64,000 bases of DNA, taken from positions 496,001-560,000 of the forward strand of contig JAACJK010000170.1 of NCBI GenBank assembly GCA_013368325.1, read 5' to 3'. A model generated the notes under the pieces. That model was not told the origin of the DNA. It searched no databases and worked only from the letters and a program-made list of their open reading frames with translations. Positions 9,458-17,660 of this stretch are shown one piece after another (position 1 is the first letter of the stretch; each line of letters opens with the position of its first letter). The translations under genes and the position numbers were made by a program. Origin of the DNA: Ephemerocybe angulata. Taxonomy: Eukaryota; Basidiomycota; Agaricomycetes; Agaricales; Psathyrellaceae.

Positions 9458-11480
9458 TCATAACTCTTCACCAGCGAACCAGCGATTAACCAGCTGCAAA
9501 GCCTCTGCTGGCTTGTCGTAAGGGACCTGAAGGCACCATTAGCAGTCAATTCATTCAAGATATCAAGGTCTAGCTTACCATATGCCCAGCTCCAATCACC
9601 GTCGCAAACGTCAGCCCACCGAAAGACCTCGTCTCCCCCGCTACCTTTCCACCCACAAGCCACTCCCTCTTGGGCGAGTTCCTGAATCCTTCTCCTCCAC
9701 TCCACTCCAAATCCAAGGTCCATCTTTCGTTCCCCACGTGGTTGCAGATCCAGTCGTTCTTGCCTACATATATGAGCGCTTTAATACCGCGGTCGAGGAG
9801 GTTGGAGACATAGTGGAATGTAGGGTGGTACCCGTCCATGGCGGCAATGAAGGCAGCGTTCACGGTCATATTGACTCCTGTGAAGTTCTGCGTGACCGAG
9901 GGGTCGACGCCGATGAGCTTGCGAACGTCGGGGCGATCGAGATAGTGGGCGATATCCCTAAATTCAATACCATTAACGTTGGTTGGCACGTTAGCACGAT
10001 ATATGTCTCGCAGAAACTGACTTGGTAATAGGGTAACAAAGCGTATCCGCTTCGTCCCCTTCGCATTTTCCGCTAATATCATACGGATTCAGTCCTATTG
10101 AACGATTCAGTGACAGTCGAGAGAGGGCGCGTTCTCCGGCTTACCCAGTGCCTCGAAGGGTCCCATAATCTCTGTCTTGCAGAAGCTTATGGCTGCTTGG
10201 CAGGAGAACATGTCGAAGGTGTCAACACAGCCCTTTTGAGCCCATTCGATGCAACGAGGGACCTAAGTTGGATGTCGTGAAGACGAACGGGAGAAAGGAA
10301 ATGCATTGGGACTTACTGCTTGTTTCATTCGTACGCAGGCTGCAATGTCCAAGATCGGATCCCTGGTCACCGGTGTGCACACTACCTCGTAGTATGCAGG
10401 ATACATTGACATGAAGTCTGTCTTACCATTACCTATCCATACCTGTGTGAGGCGTAGGATTCAACAAAAAGAAGAAGCACTAGACGAACCTATCATGATT
10501 GAAGAGAGATTGATAGGCTGAAGGCCTTCTTCCACCAATCTGCGGTTCTGGTCGTATACCTCCGCTGCAAAGATGGGAATATACCTTCCTCCGTACGACT
10601 CTCCAGCCATATGGAATGGGTTTCCTTGGAACTTCTTAAAGTGCTCGAAGAAGACATGCACAAATGCGGCAATATCTTTAGCTGCTTCTTCTGTCGTGCT
10701 CTAAGTGCGAGTGCGATGAATATCACGAAGCATCGATGTATTTCAGGGTACTTACCACATACTCTCCATGGCTGGCATACGAGAAGCCGACACCAACGGG
10801 TTGGTCGATAAAGAAGACGTTCGCCTTCGAGTTCCAGGACTCTGGATGGAACCTCGTGCTGTCGGCAGACACCACTCTGCACGGTCCTAACGACGCTACG
10901 TGAGAGGATGCTATGAGTATAAGGATGTAGACAAGGTACCTAGCTCCATGAACAAGCCAAGTGAAGATGAGCCTCCGGGACCTAGGCACAGCCGTAAGTT
11001 TGACGCACTTCTCAATCTCGGCACGACCACTGGGCTGACCTCCGTTCGTCCAGAAGACCACATCGTCCTTCTCGGGCTCACTTCTGCTTTCGAAGAAGTA
11101 GAAGAACAGATGGCGCGCTTCAACGTCGATGTACCCCGTATAAGCACTGTCCAACGTCAGTTCCGCGGCAATGAACCCAGGACACTTGCGTTGGGGCTCA
11201 CTTCACCGTCTCGTCACAGAATTCGGTTTTCTTGATACGGACGCTGTGCTTTGGAAAAGCTGGATGCTCCAACGTCGTAAAGGTGCTCTCCAACAGGGCG
11301 TTCAGGTCCTCCATCGGCATGAAGAGACCAGAATCATAACGGCCCTCTATAATCAGTCACGTCATGGTCCAGATAAGTCGACTATCGGAACGCACCAGAT
11401 AGAACAGACTGGTCTACATTCCAAGCAAGGGATAATCCAGCCAGACAGAGAGCGCTCGCTGCTAAATGGACAACCTTCAT
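9458..11480 (-). CDS. Secreted serine carboxypeptidase (family S10)
   Basis: Eleven minus-strand exons (11480-11396, 11346-11202, 11146-11040, 10981-10940, 10886-10756, 10700-10490, 10432-10317, 10262-10145, 10094-10022, 9957-9579, 9526-9458) join in phase to 491 residues, normal for carboxypeptidase Y-type enzymes. The start 'MKVVHLAASALCLAGLSLAW' is a signal peptide, so the product is probably secreted or vacuolar. Catalytic features are intact: oxyanion segment 'FWTNGGPGGSSS', nucleophile Ser in 'MAGESYGGRY', Asp in 'YVGKNDWICNHVGN' and His in 'GAGHMVPYD'. Several Cys residues could form disulphides. It removes C-terminal amino acids from peptides. It lies directly downstream of RPL8 copy 1 on the same strand. 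Exons 1-2 and scraps of introns recur at RPL8-unit junctions. Intron 6 uses a gttcgt donor. Confidence 0.95.
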
Positions 11481-12032
11481 TGTGGTGGGAGTCAGCGAGG
11501 AAGAACCGCATGCTGCATGTTTTCTGTCCCCATTGCATCCGTTTCCGCAACACCAGGACTTTTTGAGATGGCGCTTCGACGCATGATCTAAGCCAAATCT
11601 AAGCCCTTCTGCCTCACCTCTGCGCCCGCTAGCGCACCCACCTCAACTTTGCTTCAACGCCGATTCCAACTACCGGCTCCACCGCCGTACAGTGTTCGAT
11701 GGTCGGGAGGATGAGGAGATGAGAATGCGGCTTTTGAACAGTACTTACCAAGAGGGCGAAGAGAAGCGCACTTGAGAAGGAACAAGAGCGTGCGCTGGGT
11801 CGTGACAGGTCCAAGAGTACAGGAGCAGGCGGCAACAATCCTCAATCGTTCCCAAAGCTCAGAAATGTCGGGGCCCCTGACACTCTGCCCCAGGACCACC
11901 AAAGAAATAAATGCGACACGGTTGAGCACAAATGCCATGGTGCATAAATCTCCCCTAAGACTAGTACAGCGGTGACTATCGACGACATAGGTACCATTTT
12001 GTTGGCATCCCCCCGGAACGGACAAGGACCCC
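11481..12032. other. Intergenic between carboxypeptidase and RPL8 copy 1
   Basis: 552 bases holding the 3' flank of RPL8 copy 1 and the promoter side of the carboxypeptidase gene (both minus). Much of it is repeated, with small changes, beside RPL8 copy 6 at about 50960-51382. The last 60-70 bases next to the RPL8 stop ('taagactagtacagcggtga') recur beside copies 1-4 and 6. Confidence 0.6.
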
Positions 12033-13261
12033 TTAGAGCTTGCCAAGCGCAGGGTTGGTGGTGGACTGGCCAGCGGCCTTGGCGCGCTTGCGGAGCATCT
12101 GGGTGGACTTGTTGCCACGGAGTCCTCCACCCCACTGGCGACGGGTCTCCTCGTACTTGTCGGAGCTAGAACAGACGCGTCAGGACGGGCGTCACGAAAG
12201 ATAACGGAGGGTACGAACAAGTTGGCCTTGGCGGCGGAGATGAGGGTGGCGAGGTCGCGCTGGTCCTCGCTGCGGACGTCCTGGAGGGCGACGACAGCGG
12301 CGGACTTCTTGTGGACGACGGTCCCAAGACGGGCCTTGCCCTTGACGATGACGTAGGGGACACCCATCTTGCGGCAGAGGGCCGGGAGGTAGACGACGAG
12401 CTCGATGGGGTCAACATCGTGGGCGATGACGACGAGGGACGCCTTCTTGGCCTCGACGAGGGCGACGACGTGGTTCAGCCCGTACTTCGCGAAGAGGGGC
12501 TTCTTGGTGTCCTTGTCCTCCTTGCTCTCGGCAGCGGCGGCGGCGGCAGCCTCGAGACGGGCCTTCTTCTCCTGCTTGCTCTCAGGACGGTACTTGTTGA
12601 GCAGCTTGAAGAGCTGGGTGGCGGTGTTCTTGTCGAGGGTGTGCGAGAACTGGGCGATGGCGGGGGGAACCTTGAGGCGCTGGTTGAGGATGACCTTCTG
12701 GCGCTGCAGGCGGACGTATTCGGGCCACTTGACGAAGCGGGTCAAGTCACGGACGGGCTGGATGTCCTGGCCTGCGCGGTCGTCAGCTCGGCTAGTCAAC
12801 GGCGGTGGAAATCTCAGAGTATCATACCGATACCGAAGTTCTTGGGCTTGGGCTCGAAGAGAGGGTTCTTCTTGGCCTTGGTGACCTTGCTGGCACCGAA
12901 GGGCGCAGCAGCGGGCTTCTTTCCAGTTCCGGCTTTGGGGGGCTGGTCATTGAGACGAAAGTCAGCAACTCGCTCTTCTCATCGAGAAAAGGTCAACGTT
13001 GTACAGCCTTTCGGAGCTCTAGCGTCGCTGCACACTGTGCAGCGACCCAGCAGACATGCTTCATCGCTTTGGGTAGAAAGCTCTGCATGTTAATGAATGC
13101 TTCAGGATCTTAATAGATTCCTGCGGAAATTGTCAGTCAATCTCAACGTTATCCAGATGAAATACGCACCGTCAATCTCGAAACGTTCGTTTTCTCGAGA
13201 TGCATTCATGCTACTGGTAGAGCTCGTCCAAACGTACGTCGCACCGTCGTAAACTCACCAT
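12033..13261 (-). CDS. RPL8: Ribosomal protein eL8 (RPL8/L7a), copy 1
   Basis: Exons 13261-13259 (the ATG only), 12942-12828, 12771-12219 and 12165-12033 encode 267 residues, matching the usual length of eL8. The protein is a 60S subunit component that binds 25S and 5.8S rRNA. Diagnostic segments are '[19 protein letters not shown]', '[18 protein letters not shown]', '[12 protein letters not shown]', '[18 protein letters not shown]' (the L7Ae-like kink-turn-binding region) and '[17 protein letters not shown]'-type sequence. Intron 1 is 316 bases and begins directly after the ATG; introns 2 and 3 are 56 and 53 bases. Exon 3 must end at 12219 with donor gttcgt to give 'ANFSDKYEE'. Copies 1 and 2 read 'SKEDKDT' where the other four read 'SKEVKDT'. 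This copy lies next to the intact carboxypeptidase gene, so it is probably closest to the ancestral location. Confidence 0.96.
12958..13072 (-). ncRNA. Conserved element in RPL8 intron 1, possible box C/D snoRNA
   Basis: Read on the minus strand, this part of intron 1 starts with a C-box-like GCGATGA and ends with a perfect D box CTGA (12962-12965). AAAG before and CTTT after can pair as a short terminal stem. A second GATGAGA could serve as box C'. A 23-base hairpin with a 10-bp stem (13024-13046) lies inside. The element is kept in all six copies (for example 21353-21467 in copy 2) while the start of the intron drifts more. Established knowledge: vertebrate RPL7A introns host snoRNAs U24 and U36. 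The C box has one mismatch to RTGATGA and I could not identify an rRNA target, so this is tentative. It could instead be a splicing or regulatory hairpin. Confidence 0.3.
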
Positions 13262-13264
13262 TTT

Positions 13265-16200
13265 AGTCGATAGTCAGGGCTTTGACGCTGTTCAACGACG
13301 ATGAGGACGAGGATATGTCACCACCAAAGACTTCAGCTCCGATGGGAACTGCCGAACCAATTCGAACCCCGATGAATCAGGGAATCCAAGCGCTGGCCAT
13401 CTCGGCTGCTGCAACCGTTGCTTCGACGGGCATGTGTTGACGGACAAGACCCTTGAGCAAGGAGCAGGGGCGGACACACACGCACACACACGAGTCGACG
13501 CCGACGATCGAGCTCGGGCGTCGCGTTGATTCCCACGACGTCGCTCGCGTCTTGCCCACAACCATCACCTGCGCGCCCTGCGATTGCCCGACTCACCGCC
13601 AGACCGTTCCCTCCACGCGACCTGGCTCTTCAGAAAGGCCCTCGATTCGCTCAGCAGTTTGAATGCTTGCGACGCGCTGCAATCGGCCGCATAGGGCGCG
13701 ATTTTCGTTTTCCCGGATCTAGAGGGCTCGAGAAAGCTGCTGAGCGCGATACCCGGCGCATAAGGTCAGTACATTTGTTTCTGATAGACTATGTTGAGCT
13801 CACTGTCACAACCTAGGCCCAGGCTGTGCGTCGCAAAGCCCGATTCAGCGCAAAACTTCGGTCGATTCTGCCAAACGAATTCATATCAGCTCACGAACGT
13901 ATCGGCACACTTCCACCCACGGCACAGCAATCGACGCTCGACTCACCAAGACCAGCAGCTGTGCGTAGCAAGCAAGGTCAGTCCAAGTTCATGTCAAGTA
14001 ATGACCGTGCTCACCGGTCTCTAGATCATCACGCGCACGGGCAACAGATCGAGCACACTACACGACGCGCAACATCAGCACGACGAGCTCAGAACGAAAT
14101 CGCGGCTCACTACTCACCGCTGCGTCAAACGAGATTGCGACTTCTGGGCATAGAAAAGGTCAGTCTTTCACGTTCACGCCAATGAAGGGACGTACTCACC
14201 AGTCTACAGCGTACGCGGCAATCGACGATTTACGCAGATCCAAGCTCGGCACGAGATGGGAAGGCCCGTGGTAGGGCCAAAGCGGCGGTCTCTGTGTTTG
14301 GATACGGGTCGTAACGAGCGCGGCTACTCGAGGAAAGGTCAGTGCCACTCTCAAAAGCCAGAGAAAGCGATACTTACCAGTTCAATTGCAGCTAAGCCGA
14401 GTACGACGCGCACAATCAGCATAACGGCATCAACAGAATGCGACTCACGACTCACCACTACGAGGAGCGAGATTGCGAGGTCTGGGCACAACAGACAAGG
14501 TCAGTACAACACGTTCAAGTCACTAACGGGATCGTACTCACCGTTTTGCAGGGAATCACTCACCCAACCTAGCAGCCTACCCACCGCGCAATGAACAGCG
14601 ATGTCGCCATCGACAACAGCTCACACAGCAGTCGCCGTCGGCATCGACACACGACGCGCATCAGCACGATCAGCCCAAATTCGCGTAGCCATAGTTGCGT
14701 CGAGATTGCGGGGGCGCATTGAGTCTGGCCGTAACGCGTAGTGTCAGTCCTCTAGCTTCGTATCGATGACTGAATCGTGCTCACCGTGACCTCCCAGGCT
14801 TCACACCCTGTGCAGCCAGCGCCGCGTCCCCATCAACTCATCGTAGCCAGGACACCGACAGGTTACGGCGCAGGCAGCAGTAGCCTATTCATAGCAACCA
14901 AGGTCAGTCCAATCAAGCTCACGTCAATGAAGGATCGTACTCACCGTGGTACAGAATACCACGCACTCATCCTCGCGGCCTGCACACCGTGCAGTGAACG
15001 ACGATACCCCCACCGGCAACGGCTCACGCGGAGGACCGTCATCATCACCATAGACGCCTACAAATCACGACGCACGCAATCAGCAAGACGGCCTATGATC
15101 GAAGGAACACTCGACTTACCAGGGGGAATAGTGAGGGCGACGGATGACTGTTGGACAAAAGGTAAGTTTGTTTCACCGAAATATAGCAACGCCGTACTCA
15201 CCTTTGCGCAGCCTCTCCCCTCTTATCACAACCGTCGCATGTCCGGCATACCCCAGCGTCGAGGTATGCGATGGAGTTCGGTGTGGTGGGTAGTAGTGCG
15301 CCTGAAAAGGGATACAGAATCTTGGTGAGTCAGTCGGTCTAGTGAGAGTTGGATTGAACTTACGATCCTCCAGAACCGTGCCGTGCATGCGCCGCCGCTC
15401 TCATCTCGCCGACCACCGCCGCCGCTCTCATCTCGCCGACCACCACAGCCCTCGACTTCGACGACGCGACATGGCGTGAGGCCAAGCGAGCACCACAATC
15501 TCCCAAAATCCCCGTATACATTCCACCGCCGTCTCGCTGCCTCCGGCACTCCTGGCCTTCAACTACTCTTCGCCGGCATCGAAATTCCGAGAGGGACACG
15601 GCGCCCTGCGTGCAGGCTGAGCTCAAGAAGAGAAAAAGGTCAGTATATCATCTACATGGGTGTGACGAAAACTCACATTCAAGTTTCATGGCTGGCTCGC
15701 CGTCAACAATCCGCGCACTACAGCGCCGACCTCACGGGCCCACCGACCCGTTGCGCACCACGCCGAGCTCGTTGGTGTGTATACCTGGTGCTTCTGGATG
15801 TTGTAGGTCAGCGATGTTGCCTCTGCGAAATCGTCACGGGGGACTTACAATGCATAGGTTTGTCTTTTTCAGATGACCGGCCGTGGAACGTGGTGGGATC
15901 GAGACGACGCGCTGCGAGCATGCGGGATATCGATACAGGTGAGTACATGAATCGTTTAGACTATGTGTTGCACTCACCTATGCGTAGCCAACGAGACGGC
16001 CGCGCCTGCGTCGACTTGAACGGATTCCGGGTGGTGGTGGGATGCTGCTGGCCATTTCGGCTCGCCAAGGTTAGTAACTGGGTGATATGAATTGTTGTGA
16101 TGATGTACTCACGATTTCCAGCCTTCCATCCCACGTCGACTATACCCCGTCTCTCATCATCCCGCAAGGTCAAACGCGAAGCGGCCGAGGAACGGCCAGG

Positions 16201-16326
16201 GTCTCCTGGCGAGAAGACTGTCAGGAAGTGTGAACGGTAGGTAACTCTGTATCCACCTTGTGTGTCCGGGTCTTCGATTCTGGCGGACTATCTAGTGAAT
16301 CAAGGCGAAAGGTAAGGTTAGTATGA
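13265..16326 (+). other. Locus A, copy 1: modular multi-exon transcription unit
   Basis: Fourteen strong intron signatures lie on the plus strand: 13765-13816, 13977-14024, 14159-14209, 14338-14391, 14500-14551, about 14741-14797, 14903-14954, 15162-15211, 15325-15373, 15639-15683, 15807-15857, 15939-15987, 16070-16121 and 16237-16295. Nearly all are 45-59 bases, most with donor gtcagt and 'actcacc' just before the acceptor. Exons are 80-265 bases. Several successive exon+intron pairs are similar to each other ('gagattgcgaggtctgg' before donors), so the locus grew by duplicating modules of about 160 bases. The last exons have a reading frame kept between copies ('WWDRDDALRACGISIQ', 'GGGGMLLAISARQ', 'FHPTSTIPRLSSSRKVKRE') with a stop at 16324-16326. 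Upstream exons have no single consistent frame. It diverges from RPL8 copy 1. Function unknown; it may code for a basic protein or be noncoding. Confidence 0.5.
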
Positions 16327-16676
16327 GCTTGTAGTGTATAAACCATGTATGTACATACCTTTTTGAATGGCACTCTATCGTTGTATTGAAAAGAAAATGG
16401 CTGCATAGATATGTCAGTAAGCGGGCGTAGAGAAACGAAGTGAAGACTTACGAAAATAACAAGTTTCGCAGAGCGGCGTGCCGTTGAGCGAAAGCGGACC
16501 CAGCAGCTTGAACGACGTCGAGCACATCGACGACGTTGGCAGAGGTCGTCCAAGGGAGGGTGGAATGATAGTAGAAATCGAGTAAAGGGTCGCTCAGACG
16601 AGTGGTCTGAGCAGACAAGTGTTATAGAGTGAAGAGGGAGGGAGGGAACTCGCTGAGGAGATGGGGAACTCAGCAT
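16157..16676 (-). CDS. Candidate gene B, copy 1, small three-exon protein
   Basis: Three minus-strand exons, 16676-16452, 16400-16359 and 16291-16157, join in phase 0 at both junctions to 133 residues ending in TGA. Donors gtaagt and gtatgt and acceptors atgcag and actag are good. The middle exon encodes 'PFSFQYNDRVPFKK'. In copy 6 the same exon has a one-base gain and a one-base loss that cancel, giving 'PIFFQYNDRVSFKK'. Exon 3 is antisense to the last exons of locus A, so A and B converge and overlap. Against coding: the ATG is missing in copies 4 and 6 and lies very close to a TATA-like box (tataag, plus 16691-16697), so the true start may be elsewhere. No known family was recognised. Confidence 0.35.
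16592..16612. promoter_or_regulatory. Perfect 8-bp inverted repeat upstream of/within gene B
   Basis: GCTCAGAC (16592-16599), a 5-base spacer, then GTCTGAGC (16605-16612). The two arms are perfectly complementary and occur at the same place in all six units (the spacer differs by one base in copy 5). Its conservation suggests a protein-binding site or RNA hairpin, but no factor can be named. Confidence 0.4.
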
Positions 16677-17660
16677 CGCACCCTCTCACTCTTATACATT
16701 CTCAGCCCATGCATCGACGATCTGGCCAAGCCCACTACCGTACACCCATGCCGACACGTATCTCTACCAAGACCCAAGGTTAAAATTAGACCGGACATCG
16801 GGAATGCGTCCAACGCGATATGCGCGCCATTCCACCCTGTGCCGTGCATCCGCACCAATCCCAAGCGCGAAGATTTCGTTGTTCGGTCTGAGGCGACAGC
16901 GGGCGGTCATTTCGGGTGTCTGATGGAGGCTAAGCGAGTTATGGCGACCGGGATTTGGGCAGGGACGTGCGATTAGAAGCAATTACGATTGAACGGGGAT
17001 GAGGAGGAGAGGGTGTGCGAAGGGAGTGTTTGAATAGAATTGAGTCGGAGGAGGGGTTTGGGATGACTTTCTTGTGTACTCAGGGGTACTATAGGTATGA
17101 TCTGTACTTACTTTGTCTGTATATATAGAGGTATTCTGTGCTAATCGTCGTGTTCTGTCCCAGCGTGCGCTTCTGCGCATGCAAGTCAAAGTGCCGCGAG
17201 GTTTCCGAGAAACGCATCTGAGGTCCCGCAAGGCCCTCAGGGGTAGTCTCAATTACTGACACACACACTGAACTACCAACGAAAGCACCTAGTCCTCAGA
17301 AATAGCGGCAATCGCATTCAGTTGCATCTCCATCTCTTCCGTACCTCCCAATCCCGCCGCACCCGTTCTCTCATGTTCACACTCGGATCCGAAGGCAGTG
17401 GCTCTCTTGGCGGCATCAGTACGTATGATACGTCAAAGTGAGTGACCTCACATGTCTATATCGATAGGGAAACGAGTCTAACGGCGGAATTGTGCTGAAG
17501 GGTGTGGGGAGGACATACTCCCGAGATCTCAGTTCCCCGGGTCTATTTCGCCCTTCAGTCACCAGGGTAGGGCCATTTCATGCTACACACCCTACCTACT
17601 CCTAATATCAGAGATAGCCCACTCACTTAAAGGACTGGATTAGAGCAGAAAGCGCGTCGA
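16677..17660. other. Spacer S, copy 1: conserved, no gene assigned
   Basis: About 1 kb between candidate gene B and locus C that is present in all units (in units 4 and 6 only the first 450-500 bases). It includes a strongly conserved stretch around 16760-16980, a TATA-like tatatatag near 17121, 'gatacgtcaaagtgagtgac' near 17420, and, just past the end, the inverted repeat GGGCGC/GCGCCC (17666-17685). The plus-strand frame 16629-16976 stays open in most copies but has no recognisable domain. I cannot tell whether this is a promoter region, a noncoding transcript or an unrecognised small gene. Confidence 0.4.

Noticed and set aside
13350..13375. tRNA-like TTCGAA string
   Set aside because: The flanks do not form a T-arm, and no acceptor or anticodon arms fit.
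13315..13437. Short plus-strand frame starting 'MSPPKTSAPMG' near the RPL8/locus A boundary
   Set aside because: Open in copies 1, 2, 3, 5 and 6, but copy 4 is frameshifted and no good downstream splice connects it to locus A. It may be a leader peptide by chance.
13473..13491. (CA)n microsatellite in locus A
   Set aside because: Real but short and ordinary; slightly longer in copy 6 (52818). Not counted as a separate feature.
13292..13596. Minus-strand open frames upstream of RPL8 (Arg/Ser-rich)
   Set aside because: They overlap the RPL8 leader and the start of locus A, have no known domain, and their frame differs between copies (copy 4 is shifted).
13765..15373. CRISPR-like array because of regularly spaced similar elements
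   Set aside because: The repeats are diverged introns of about 50 bases with splice signals, and the 'spacers' are themselves related. The context is a eukaryotic genome.
13765..15373. Introner-like elements (independent insertion of near-identical introns)
   Set aside because: The exons between the introns are repeated together with them, which fits tandem module duplication better than intron insertion. A few introns could still be of that kind.
16571..16661. Alternative minus-strand frame in gene B with a natural-looking peptide ('SANVVDVLDVVQAAGSAF')
   Set aside because: It has no ATG in any copy before the conserved part and reaches a stop at the donor. The bias seems to come from the repeated cgacgtcg sequence.
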